Source of the DNA: a virus
Reading direction: 5' to 3' (one strand)
Virus record (IMG/VR): IMGVR_UViG_3300031857_000120
Coordinates: 1 to 64,000 of that record
DNA: 64,000 nucleotides
Shown here: piece by piece, positions 30,537-38,946 of the stretch
How positions within the stretch are numbered: position 1 is the stretch's first letter
Layout of the letters: the number at the start of each line of letters is the position of its first letter
Notes under the pieces: model-generated
The model's input: the letters and a program-made list of their open reading frames with translations, nothing else
Databases searched by the model: none
What the model was told of the DNA's origin: nothing
Translations under genes and position numbers: made by a program

Positions 30537-32188
30537 TAATAATATTCCCACATATAAGATCTATCACCATACTCATCGGTATGCCATCTATCTCCATCAC
30601 TATCAACAAAAGTGCTTTCATCCAAACCATCCAATATAAATCCAAATGGAGCCATATCTTGTTCTATTTGATTTTTTTGCTCTTCATAAATTCTTTTACG
30701 AATATCATTATCGGTCATCTCTTTGAAGTATTCTTGTGCTACCAACCAAGAAAATATAACCAAGCACATCGCTAGGTCATCATTACATCCTTCCTCTGCC
30801 TCAAAGGAATTATGTCTTTGAGCAAATGTTGTAAGTTCCGATATAATATCGTAATCTACAGTCAATAACTTATCATCCTCCATAAGAGTTTTTAGGTTAG
30901 AGCAACCCAACTTCTTCACTGCTGCAGTCATTCTTACACCCATCTGCGATTTCTTACCAGAGAAACCATGCCCGATAACTTGTCCGGCACGACCTCTCAT
31001 TGCAGCCATAAGCATATTTTCATATTCTAAATCATAGTGTAAAATATTAGCAACTTGTTCCCCAATATCATTAACCTCGATAAGTAACCAAGCATTATTA
31101 TATCCCTTAGCAACATCGATAATAACACTTGGAAATAACATTGGTTTTATTTCATTATTTCTATACTTCGCCACTACCTTATATGGAAACTGTGTGATAT
31201 CAAAAATAATAAATGCAGAGTAATCATTTCCAAGACCACGAGCAACGTCTACGGTGATTAAATAATTGTGCTCTTCCCGTGGTTTTTCATAAACGTCTAA
31301 TCCGGCATTCCTTTTTATTGGATTTTCATAAACAAGATTTCTAAGTTTTGATGGGTTGATGAGAGTGTTGACTGATCCTAAGAATTCACACTCAAACTCA
31401 ACCTTGAATTGTTGTTCTGAGGTGTTAGCAATAGTTTGCTCTTTCCATGCATCATCTCTACCGGGAACTTCTGACCAGTGAACATCAGTGGGAACATATT
31501 CATTTTTATTTCTTTCCGCATCATGCCACATGCGGTAGAAATGGTTCATACCCCTAGGGGTAGAAACAATAATTACCTTTGTGCTCTGTCCAGAAGAAAT
31601 AGTAGGATAAACAGAGGCAAAGAAGTCATCAGCAATGTGATTTGGGATGAACGCGAACTCGTCGAGAAAGATGACATTATAGGATCCGCCTCGGACAGCA
31701 GATGACGAAGTAGAGTTAGACGAAATTTTGGAGCCATTTTCTAATTCTAAAGATCCTTTATTCCATGATATAATACCCTGCTGCATCCACTTCGGCAAGT
31801 TTTCATAAGCAAGTTGTAATCTTCCTAGAAGATCTCTAGCAGTAGATGCTTTGTTGGCTAGAATAGCTATATTAACATTGTCGTTGAAAACAGCATAATG
31901 TAACAAATATGAAACACAAGTCGTAGATTTACCCGTCTGACGGGGCATTTTACAGATATTAAATCTATTTTTGTGGAAATTACTAATCAGTTTCTCTTGG
32001 AATGGGTACATCTCAAAAGGCACCAGACCATGATCAAGCGACACGATCTTGATATAATTTCTAGCAAAATAAACTGGATCTTCTTTACACTTTAAGAACT
32101 CAATAATTCTATCTTCAGTCCATTCAATGGGAGTATTAGCTTTTTTGAGCAGAGGATTGCCCAAATAAACATCACTAGACATATTCAT
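30536..32188 (-). CDS. 17: Terminase large subunit gp17
   Basis: Packaging motor ATPase and headful nuclease. The 550-residue protein (T4: 610) has Walker A RQTGKS at 83-88, Walker B IFLDEF with D176-E177, the coupling motif VSTPRGMNHFYRMW, and the RNase H-like nuclease beginning LITVDVARGLGNDYSAFIIF. The N-terminus MNMSSDVYLGNPLL overlaps the end of the HNH gene by 14 bases. A short MSEVYLV-coding ghost upstream of that HNH gene resembles this start, hinting that the nuclease gene inserted at the gp17 5' end. Confidence 0.98.
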   Translation of the reverse strand: MNMSSDVYLGNPLLKKANTPIEWTEDRIIEFLKCKEDPVYFARNYIKIVSLDHGLVPFEMYPFQEKLISNFHKNRFNICKMPRQTGKSTTCVSYLLHYAVFNDNVNIAILANKASTARDLLGRLQLAYENLPKWMQQGIISWNKGSLELENGSKISSNSTSSSAVRGGSYNVIFLDEFAFIPNHIADDFFASVYPTISSGQSTKVIIVSTPRGMNHFYRMWHDAERNKNEYVPTDVHWSEVPGRDDAWKEQTIANTSEQQFKVEFECEFLGSVNTLINPSKLRNLVYENPIKRNAGLDVYEKPREEHNYLITVDVARGLGNDYSAFIIFDITQFPYKVVAKYRNNEIKPMLFPSVIIDVAKGYNNAWLLIEVNDIGEQVANILHYDLEYENMLMAAMRGRAGQVIGHGFSGKKSQMGVRMTAAVKKLGCSNLKTLMEDDKLLTVDYDIISELTTFAQRHNSFEAEEGCNDDLAMCLVIFSWLVAQEYFKEMTDNDIRKRIYEEQKNQIEQDMAPFGFILDGLDESTFVDSDGDRWHTDEYGDRSYMWEYY

Positions 32189-32660
32189 ACCCCCTTTCTG
32201 GACCCCAATGTTTCATTCTGTAAGATAATCCCTGTATCGTTATACCTACATCATCTGCTGCCTCTTGTTGAGAAATATATATTTTTCCATTTATAGAAAC
32301 TTTTTTGCTATTGGGGTGCTTCTCTCCACCCTCATACTTATGGCCAAAAGAGCGACCTTTCAGTGCCTCGCTTTTCTTTCTACAAGTTTCTTTACTATGC
32401 TTCCTACCAATATTTTTTTGAGTTGCCTTATTTAAATTTTCCATAAACCAAGCATCATTGTGCCACCCACACTTATGTATCTCTCTACTACAAACATATA
32501 AATGCTCTGGTATATCTTTTCCACCTTCACATCTTGGTGGGAAATGATGAACATCCATACCTCTCATCTGTTCCCAAGTTAATCCCCAATTTTTTCGAGC
32601 AATATTTCTTACTGTTTTAGGACTTAACCTTTCCCTTGGAACTTTAATAATAGCAGACAC
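32175..32660 (-). CDS. HNH homing endonuclease with NUMOD modules (161 aa)
   Basis: Predicted free-standing homing endonuclease. The HNH core has H38-H39 in DVHHFPPRCEGGKD and H62/H67 in REIHKCGWHND. It is followed by a NUMOD3-like DNA-binding helix (GRKHSKETCRKKSEALKGRS) and a NUMOD1-like segment (INGKIYISQQEAADDVGITI). The start is probably GTG at 32658-32660, since an in-frame stop lies two codons before it and the next Met is at residue 32. A perfect TATAAATA is 22 bases upstream. It interrupts the usual spacing between gp16-side genes and gp17. Confidence 0.9.
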   Translation of the reverse strand: MSAIIKVPRERLSPKTVRNIARKNWGLTWEQMRGMDVHHFPPRCEGGKDIPEHLYVCSREIHKCGWHNDAWFMENLNKATQKNIGRKHSKETCRKKSEALKGRSFGHKYEGGEKHPNSKKVSINGKIYISQQEAADDVGITIQGLSYRMKHWGPERGYEYV

Positions 32661-32681
32661 ATTTCAATCCCAATCTAAAAA

Positions 32682-32689
32682 TATTTATA
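32682..32689 (-). promoter_or_regulatory. Late promoter TATAAATA for HNH/gp17
   Basis: Perfect octamer on the minus strand in TTGTATAAATATT, overlapping the stop of the seven-codon ghost at 32685-32708. Confidence 0.72.
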
Positions 32690-32708
32690 CAAGATAGACT
32701 TCACTCAT
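32685..32708 (-). other. Seven-codon leader resembling the gp17 start
   Basis: ATG encoding M-S-E-V-Y-L-V then TAA, with an excellent AAAGGAG ribosome site. It parallels the gp17 start (M-S-S-D-V-Y-L-G). It is probably a leftover of the original gene 17 start displaced by the HNH insertion, though a regulatory leader peptide is possible. Confidence 0.5.
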
Positions 32709-32722
32709 AACGAAACTCCTTT

Positions 32723-34306
32723 TTAATCTTCTACATAAATGAACGAAGCACTAGCAGCAGTAATATTAGATGTTGATGAAATTACTGCGGTTATAAAACT
32801 ATTTGGTGGAACATGAAGTCCAATTTCAGATAAATCAACATCAATGGTTGAGTTATCTGATACATGAAAAGCAGCAATAGGAGGTATTGATTGTGCTGCT
32901 AATGTAAATAATCCAGTGCTATCTTGAGTTGCATAAAGTGATGCATTAAAATCACTTTGAGTAGTCCATCTCAAATAATTTGTAAGAACTGGGTTCCAAT
33001 ATATGCGAATAACTGCTGGGTCTCCTGTTGTATTTACTGATGCAGTAAGTCTTCTAGGAAGTAAATCTCTTGTATTAATCTTACCTTGATAAACAAGTTT
33101 ATTTTTAAGAGAAATGAGATGATATAAAGAACCAGGAGTGTTCATACTATCATTTCTGGTTGTAGTCACTGAATATGGAAGTTTTGTTCTTTCAACAATA
33201 CCTTCAATCGCACCAAGGAAAGAAGAACCTCTACAAGTAACAACACCTACACCACCACCTAGATTTGCAGCAACATATCCAATCTTCATTGATGGATTGT
33301 CTAGGTGTGGTAGTTGGTTTCTATTTGAATAATGTTCGTGATGGAAGAAAATCATATCCCCATTTAGAGGATTTTCAATCGCATATCTAATCTCACCAGA
33401 ACCTAACCAACGGAAGTTGATTTGATATACATTTAACTTAGATGGGTCTAGAGTAATACCAGAATATCCAGTTCCATCAAGTTTATCTAAATTAAAATCT
33501 TCTTGGAAAGTCCAGTTTTCTGTTTGTACTACCCCTGCCTGTCTTAATAATGCATTAAAAGATATTGTTGCGGTGCTTGTAATATCAAAAGTTCCAGTTT
33601 GAGGTCCAAGAGATGTTGCTAAAAATCTTAATCTTGATTGGTCATATTCAACCAAATACAAAGCATTAAAGAGTGCTTGTGCTCTTAATCCTTGTGCGAG
33701 TTGAGAAAGATTTCCTGCAAGTGTTCCTGAATTTACTGTTACCGCAGTAAAAGAAGTTCCATTCAGAGTGACTGTTACATTTCCATTATCAAGTGTGGTG
33801 AAGTCATAACCCTGAATTCTTGCTTTACCACCATTTGCACGAAGAACACCAAACTTCCCATTGGTGTGTGCATATCCAATTTGAATTGCTTGTTCTTGAT
33901 TGAATAGTCCTGCTCTTTGTGTAAATCCTACTGGGTTATTTGAGAACGAACCAGTAAATCTGCAAACAACACCTTGTCCTGGACGGTATCTAATAAAGTT
34001 CGTACTTCTGATTACACCATAAGAATTTGCAGAAGAACCAGCACCAACTATAAATGTAGAGTTTGCATGAGTAGCAATTCCTGTTGCACTGAATGTATAT
34101 GTCTCAAACTCTCTTGGGTCTAATCCATAGACAGCATCTGCCTGAATTTTTGGTGTAATTGGGACTGCAATATTCTCACCAAAAGCAGATTTAGAACAAG
34201 CACCTTCATTTAGAATATTTCCATACTCATCAGCACGGAGATAAACTTCGTGAAGTGTTCTTTCTTGATTTAAGTAGTCTTGTGTAGACTTATTCCACTG
34301 AGCCAT
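32723..34306 (-). CDS. Virion structural protein, putative host-contact protein (527 aa)
   Basis: Not a T4 homologue that I recognise. It begins MAQWNKSTQDYLNQERTLHE and is beta-rich throughout. The middle contains FNLDKLDGTGYSGITLDPSK followed by VYQINFRWLGSGEIRYAIEN, a signature seen in unassigned structural proteins of marine phages and some large viruses. It lies between gp16-side genes and gp17 and is TAATG-coupled to the small gene upstream. No enzymatic motif is visible. An exterior fibre or decoration protein is plausible, but position alone does not settle this. Confidence 0.87.
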   Translation of the reverse strand: MAQWNKSTQDYLNQERTLHEVYLRADEYGNILNEGACSKSAFGENIAVPITPKIQADAVYGLDPREFETYTFSATGIATHANSTFIVGAGSSANSYGVIRSTNFIRYRPGQGVVCRFTGSFSNNPVGFTQRAGLFNQEQAIQIGYAHTNGKFGVLRANGGKARIQGYDFTTLDNGNVTVTLNGTSFTAVTVNSGTLAGNLSQLAQGLRAQALFNALYLVEYDQSRLRFLATSLGPQTGTFDITSTATISFNALLRQAGVVQTENWTFQEDFNLDKLDGTGYSGITLDPSKLNVYQINFRWLGSGEIRYAIENPLNGDMIFFHHEHYSNRNQLPHLDNPSMKIGYVAANLGGGVGVVTCRGSSFLGAIEGIVERTKLPYSVTTTRNDSMNTPGSLYHLISLKNKLVYQGKINTRDLLPRRLTASVNTTGDPAVIRIYWNPVLTNYLRWTTQSDFNASLYATQDSTGLFTLAAQSIPPIAAFHVSDNSTIDVDLSEIGLHVPPNSFITAVISSTSNITAASASFIYVED

Positions 34307-34620
34307 TATTCACTCCACGATAATCTTTCTGGTTGATACCTCTGAGAACTCTTAATTTTTAAAGAACTTTGAGATTGTGATGGATAGATATTGTGAACAA
34401 TCGCACCAGGATATTCTCCTTGAAGTTGTTCAGCGAGAGCGTTCTTATCCATCATAGAACCTTCAACCTCAAGACGATACATCTTTCCTTCCCAAACTAC
34501 ATCAGCAAAGAAAGACTCACTTGCGGTCTCTGGTTCTTGTGAACCACCTACATTTAAAGTTCCATTAAAATCACCATTGATGGTGATGCTTTCTTGTAAA
34601 AACTGTTGAAAACTTTTCAT
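34306..34620 (-). CDS. Predicted packaged protein with capsid-targeting peptide (104 aa)
   Basis: Function unknown. I use the ATG at 34618-34620, which overlaps the upstream stop as TAATG, so the protein starts MKSFQQFLQES. T4 internal proteins and Alt are packaged through an N-terminal peptide of the form MKTYQEFIAE cut by gp21 after L/I-x-E. Here LQE-S at residues 8-11 matches both the peptide and the cut site. After cleavage a ~94-residue acidic beta-rich protein would remain (ADVVWEGKMYRLEVEG). I infer it is a head-internal protein ejected with DNA. Confidence 0.85.
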   Translation of the reverse strand: MKSFQQFLQESITINGDFNGTLNVGGSQEPETASESFFADVVWEGKMYRLEVEGSMMDKNALAEQLQGEYPGAIVHNIYPSQSQSSLKIKSSQRYQPERLSWSE

Positions 34621-36323
34621 TAGCATTTCCAGCGACGACGGGCTTTACAAATTGCTTTATCTGGGTCTTTTGAGCAATCAATGTTATGCATGTCTTGCTG
34701 ACCCTTAGAGCGAGCGCAGAAGGACTTTCTACGCTTTGATCTTCCTGGTCCAGGATCTTTCTCAGTTACGGCAGTCTTTAGTTTAGAACCAGGATTCTCA
34801 CGACGATAAGCATTAACTGCTTTCTGACTCATACCATCAGTTTTGTCTGACTTATTTACTTTCTGCCAATCTTCTTCCAGTTCTTCTCTCCAGTTAGAGT
34901 ATCCTTCTTTTACACAGTTGGGAACCATTTTCCCACCCTTCTTTTTCATACCAACTTGCTTGTAACCATCCCAGCAAGGATCTTCTTTTGCTTCGGCAAA
35001 AGCATCTGTAGAAACACCATCAGCATAAGATGATTGACTTGGAGTTGCTCTCTTAAATCTAGGTTTTCTGCTTAGATTAGAGGGGAGTTGATTGTCTCCT
35101 ACTTTTTTACCTAATGGATATTTTGGATCATATGCACTTTGCTCACTAACAAGAGGTTCTGGTTTAATCAGATCAATTGTTTCAATTTCAAGTGCCTTGA
35201 AGTCATCTCTCCAGTTGGAAAACTCATATCCCTCTTTTTTAGTTCCCCAGTTATCAGCACCAACTTTACGGCACTTAACTAATGCACCAGATGCATATGC
35301 ACTTGGCCAAACGTCATATCTTGCCTTTACTTTCTTATAGCAAGCATCTTTTTTCTCATCAATCAATTGACCCTTAACTTCTGTCTCTTGTCTGAGTAAC
35401 TTTAATGCTTCACGAGTAGCATCGTTGTGTCGTTGCATACCATATGAAGCATGACCAATACCAGTTCCAGGCTGAATTTTTTCACCTTTCTTAGCAGCTT
35501 CTACACCAGATTTCGAAGCCTGTTGTGCTCTACGAATTGCAGCAAGTCCAAGAGCACCAGCACCAAGAGCAAGACCACCAGCAACTAAAGGAGCAAGTTC
35601 ATCAAGTTGCTCACCTTTTGGTTCAAAGTGTTGTGCTAGTTTTAGTTTACTATCACTAGGAAGTTCTAAAACATCTTCAGGTCTACCACCAACTCCACCA
35701 GCAAGTTTTTTATTATCTCTAAACATTCTCCTAAGTGCATCAGCTCCACTTTCTCCGGGAAGAAGTTTAACTTGTTCTCTCACTATCTTTGCTTTACCCT
35801 TTCTATTTGGGTTTGGATCTTCTTTACGCTTCTTCTTTGCTCTCTTCTCTCTTTCATCCTTACTCATTGCTGCACGATCATCAGCATCGCGGCAGAATGG
35901 TTTGGTTTTTTGTCCTGGTTGTTTGGCACAAGGTTTTCCATCATACTTACCACCTGCCTGAACCCATCCACCACCAGAAAACCAGTCACGGAGTGAGTAG
36001 TCTTTATCTTTAGCGGACTTGCCATCACGCTTACCTTCTTCCATATAAGAAGCAGCAGCATCTGTGTTGTGCTCCGTATCAGTCAACTTTGCTTGAACCC
36101 AAGCAGGAAGGTTATCTGCGTCAGTTTTCTTTGCAAGAACTCTTGCTACTTTTTGTAGATTATCAATAGACTTTTTGACCTGAGTCTTAGCCATTGAGAC
36201 TTCATGGTCTTTTTCTTTTGCTTCATTCATTTTCTTTTTACGTCCCTGACAATGAGCACGCTGAGAAAACCCTTTTGGGTTGTCGCAATCAATCGATTTT
36301 TTATATTTCTCAGACCAACCCAT
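34620..36323 (-). CDS. Mosaic Cys/Lys-rich structural protein (567 aa)
   Basis: Function unknown. It is built from discrete modules: a Cys module at 2-27 (KKSIDCDNPKGFSQRAHCQG), DWFSGGGWVQAGGKYDGKPC at 113-132 with a basic tail, a glycine/alanine membrane-like helix at 243-262, a DUF5872-like WPSAYASGALVKCRK at 339-353, two EGY(EF)SNWR boxes at 364-372 and 473-479, a PCWDGYKQVGMKKKGGKMVP block at 449-468, and a Lys/Arg/Cys-rich end at 525-567. Such modules recur in marine phage and large-virus proteins. Several E-G junctions could be gp21 sites. A late TCTAAATA precedes it. It may be a processed head-internal polyprotein. Confidence 0.86.
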   Translation of the reverse strand: MGWSEKYKKSIDCDNPKGFSQRAHCQGRKKKMNEAKEKDHEVSMAKTQVKKSIDNLQKVARVLAKKTDADNLPAWVQAKLTDTEHNTDAAASYMEEGKRDGKSAKDKDYSLRDWFSGGGWVQAGGKYDGKPCAKQPGQKTKPFCRDADDRAAMSKDEREKRAKKKRKEDPNPNRKGKAKIVREQVKLLPGESGADALRRMFRDNKKLAGGVGGRPEDVLELPSDSKLKLAQHFEPKGEQLDELAPLVAGGLALGAGALGLAAIRRAQQASKSGVEAAKKGEKIQPGTGIGHASYGMQRHNDATREALKLLRQETEVKGQLIDEKKDACYKKVKARYDVWPSAYASGALVKCRKVGADNWGTKKEGYEFSNWRDDFKALEIETIDLIKPEPLVSEQSAYDPKYPLGKKVGDNQLPSNLSRKPRFKRATPSQSSYADGVSTDAFAEAKEDPCWDGYKQVGMKKKGGKMVPNCVKEGYSNWREELEEDWQKVNKSDKTDGMSQKAVNAYRRENPGSKLKTAVTEKDPGPGRSKRRKSFCARSKGQQDMHNIDCSKDPDKAICKARRRWKC

Positions 36324-36337
36324 TTTCAGGTTATAAA

Positions 36338-36760
36338 CTATTCCTTATTATTTAGAAAACCTTGCTTGAGTAGTTTTTGAAGTTCTGATGTTGATCCAAC
36401 AAAAACTGCATTGTTAGTTACTGTATTTGGACCCTTATTGTTACCAACATCTTCTTCAACATCTTTAAGTTTTTTCTGAAGATCTATTAGTTTATCAGTT
36501 GTATCCGCAACACTTTTAATTAACTGACCCGCAACTTCATATGCTCTTGGACTCCCCCCTTCACCGGCAAGTTCCATGATTCCATTGATTGCTTCTTGTC
36601 CCTTTTCTATAAGTGAATATAGATTTGCTCTCGTATATTCATAATCTTTTTTAATATCAGTTTTCTGTTCGGGTTTTTGAATACTTTTGGGAGTATCATC
36701 AACCTCAACAATACTACTCTCAACATTTAGAGCATCGTCAATAGAATCAAATTCAGACAT
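36338..36760 (-). CDS. 16: Terminase small subunit gp16
   Basis: DNA-recognition and regulatory subunit of the packaging motor. The 140-residue protein (T4: 164) has a central coiled-coil region (SPRAYEVAGQLIKSVADTTD) and the C-terminal NNAVFVGSTSELQKLLKQGF that matches the conserved end of T4 gp16. It lies after gp15, in T4 order, but is separated from gp17 by four non-T4 genes. No late octamer lies in its short leader. Confidence 0.94.
   Translation of the reverse strand: MSEFDSIDDALNVESSIVEVDDTPKSIQKPEQKTDIKKDYEYTRANLYSLIEKGQEAINGIMELAGEGGSPRAYEVAGQLIKSVADTTDKLIDLQKKLKDVEEDVGNNKGPNTVTNNAVFVGSTSELQKLLKQGFLNNKE
36349..36356 (-). promoter_or_regulatory. Late promoter TCTAAATA for the 567-aa gene
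   Basis: TCTAAATA on the minus strand within the last codons of gp16, 26 bases before the next ATG. Confidence 0.58.
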
Positions 36761-36766
36761 AAGTTA

Positions 36767-37567
36767 TTAAATATCAGTTTGTTGTGTTGGACTGTAAGAC
36801 TTAGAATCTCCAAAATATTCCCAAGTTTCTGTGAATCCAAAGTCGTCGCCAGGATCTGCGTTTATTGGATCTGGAACTGCTGTATATCTAACTTCTCTCT
36901 TCGCAGTTTGTGTATTTGTATCTGAGTACATATCAACAATAACCTTACGAATGAGACCTTCTGGATTATCAGCAACAGGACCGAATAGATAAGTTTTAGC
37001 GGTAAACTGTAAAGTATATATTAATGCTCTTCTTGTGGAGAAGTCTCCTTCATAGTCATCTTGCATTCCAACGCTGTTTAGAACTACTGGAATATCTCTT
37101 TTTTCTCCAATTGAGTCTACTAAGTCTATGGTTAAATTAAACGATGGTTGGAAGTAAGGTAAAATTTGCTCAACAATTTGTAAAGCATCATCATTCAACT
37201 TACAAAAAATACTCAGTTCAAATCCAATGTTATATGGAACAGGCATAAAAACCTTTTTCATTCGATCATTATCATCGACCGCTCTAAAAGTCTGAGTTAT
37301 ACCAGTTTTTCTTGAGGCATCATATTCAATAGAAGTCATTTCAAACGACATTCTTGGTAAAGTAATTTGAACTGGTTTGTCCAGGTTTGCTTGCTGCTCA
37401 AGTCTTGCTAGAAACTTTTGAGAAGGACCATAAGCTAGAGGAACACTTACAACACTATTGATATTTCCACTGCCATCTTTGTGTTTAATATCAATTTGGT
37501 TAAATAGAGTTCCAAATGCTATAATAGTTTTACGAATTATTTCGTGATAGTAATAAGTTCCTAACAT
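36767..37567 (-). CDS. 15: Tail terminator/sheath stabiliser gp15
   Basis: Hexameric ring at the top of the tail that stabilises the sheath and joins it to the neck. The 266 residues (T4: 272) begin MLGTYYYHEIIRKTIIAFGT, with FNQIDIKHKDGSG and VPLAYGPSQKFLARLEQQ as family blocks. The ATG overlaps the gp14 stop as TAATG, preserving the 13-14-15-16 order. Confidence 0.96.
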   Translation of the reverse strand: MLGTYYYHEIIRKTIIAFGTLFNQIDIKHKDGSGNINSVVSVPLAYGPSQKFLARLEQQANLDKPVQITLPRMSFEMTSIEYDASRKTGITQTFRAVDDNDRMKKVFMPVPYNIGFELSIFCKLNDDALQIVEQILPYFQPSFNLTIDLVDSIGEKRDIPVVLNSVGMQDDYEGDFSTRRALIYTLQFTAKTYLFGPVADNPEGLIRKVIVDMYSDTNTQTAKREVRYTAVPDPINADPGDDFGFTETWEYFGDSKSYSPTQQTDI

Positions 37568-38946
37568 TAGTAAGTACCGAATGGATTAGACTGTGAAAAG
37601 TCCAAAATGAGATCTGCTGCTGCTTCAATTTCTTCATTTTGTCTATATTTATCTGTCTCTGTATTCGCCACAGAAACTCTAGTTTCATAAACAGCACCAG
37701 ATTTTGATCCAGTAATTGTTTCACCCGGATAGAACGAACCAGTTACAATACCAACTCTTAGAATATTGGTATCTGTATCCCAGTTTTTAACTCTTGCTGT
37801 AGATCCAGATCTCGATCCAGTTACAAGTTCGTTGAACCAGAATGTTCCAATACCAGTCGTCGCGGCAGCTGCAACTGTTACTGTTGGTGCAGAGAAGAAT
37901 CCTGCTCCAGCATCTGTAATATAAATTGCACTGACAGTTCCAGCAGCACTTACAATAGAAGTTGCAGCTGCTGGTAGATTTGGCGACAGTGATGGTAGTG
38001 AGAAAGAAACCGATGGCGCAGTAGAGTAACCAGCTCCACCATCGTTAACAACAACATTAACAACACCTTTTCTATCGGTAATGATTCCACAAGTAGCAGC
38101 TGCACCAGTTCCACCACCACCAGTAATAGTGATAGTTGGTGCTACAGTGTACCCAGTACCAGCATGAGTAATAAGAATTTCTTTAATAGAAGTTATACTA
38201 TTTCTAGTTGTTGTAATAGCAACTGCTTGAGCGTTGGTTCCTCCGGAAGGTGCCGTTGTAATTGCAACTGTTGGTGTTCCTGTAAATCCAGATCCATCGT
38301 TGTTGAGGAAAATTTGTCTTATATAACCAGTCCCAATACTGGCAGTTGCTGTTGCTCTTGTTCCACTGGAATACATTGATAGATCAATAATGTTTCCAAT
38401 ATCCTCAAGAACTTCATCTATTTCGTCGATAGAAGTATCTAGAACTTCATCCTCATATTCGAAGAGTTCACATTGAAGTTCATAAACATAATTTTTTCCC
38501 AGTTGATAGAAAGGTTTTTCATGCTCAACAAACTTTACTTCAAACAATCTCTTTCCAAGTGGGAAGTATACTAAATCACCTTCTCTTGGTCTATCAAAAA
38601 CAGTAATTTCTGTATCATCTTCACCGTCCAAAAATGGCGAGATGAAATCCTCAAATCTTTCTTTTGAGATTACTAATGATACTTCATCCCTAACACTAAC
38701 ACCAAACTTGGTCATAATATCTCCAGCACCACTATAACCATCATAGTTATTGAGATATGCTTCTAATAAAAAATTATCGTCAAAAACGGATGATTGTATC
38801 TCTTCAATGATAGTTTGTTTTCTTACAAACTTTCTTGGAATATAAGTTACTTCGATACCATATATTTTGAGTTGTTCATTGATCAACTCTTGTATTAATC
38901 TTTGTTCTCCAGAAGAACCTTGTAAGAAAAAGGGATTAAGTGCCAT
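37567..38946 (-). CDS. 14: Neck protein gp14 with inserted beta-repeat block
   Basis: Neck protein that helps join head to tail. Residues 1-170 and the last ~60 match gp14 (NPFFLQGSSGEQRLIQELI, VTYIPRKFVRKQTIIEEI, FGVSVRDEVSLVISKERF). The total is 459 residues against 256 in T4. The excess is a block of about 200 residues with three to four copies of a G.GY..AP.V.I unit (HAGTGYTVAPTITITGGGGT, DGGAGYSTAPSVSFS, DAGAGFFSAPTVTV). The same unit occurs in gp8, the 2347-residue protein and the giant protein. The block is probably surface-exposed. Confidence 0.95.
   Translation of the reverse strand: MALNPFFLQGSSGEQRLIQELINEQLKIYGIEVTYIPRKFVRKQTIIEEIQSSVFDDNFLLEAYLNNYDGYSGAGDIMTKFGVSVRDEVSLVISKERFEDFISPFLDGEDDTEITVFDRPREGDLVYFPLGKRLFEVKFVEHEKPFYQLGKNYVYELQCELFEYEDEVLDTSIDEIDEVLEDIGNIIDLSMYSSGTRATATASIGTGYIRQIFLNNDGSGFTGTPTVAITTAPSGGTNAQAVAITTTRNSITSIKEILITHAGTGYTVAPTITITGGGGTGAAATCGIITDRKGVVNVVVNDGGAGYSTAPSVSFSLPSLSPNLPAAATSIVSAAGTVSAIYITDAGAGFFSAPTVTVAAAATTGIGTFWFNELVTGSRSGSTARVKNWDTDTNILRVGIVTGSFYPGETITGSKSGAVYETRVSVANTETDKYRQNEEIEAAADLILDFSQSNPFGTY
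37850..38340. repeat. G.GY..AP.V beta-repeat block inside gp14
   Basis: Degenerate in-frame repeats, roughly 60-70 codons apart, of a Gly-Gly-Tyr/Phe, AP, valine-strand unit. Boundaries are approximate and the conservation is mainly at protein level. Confidence 0.75.
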
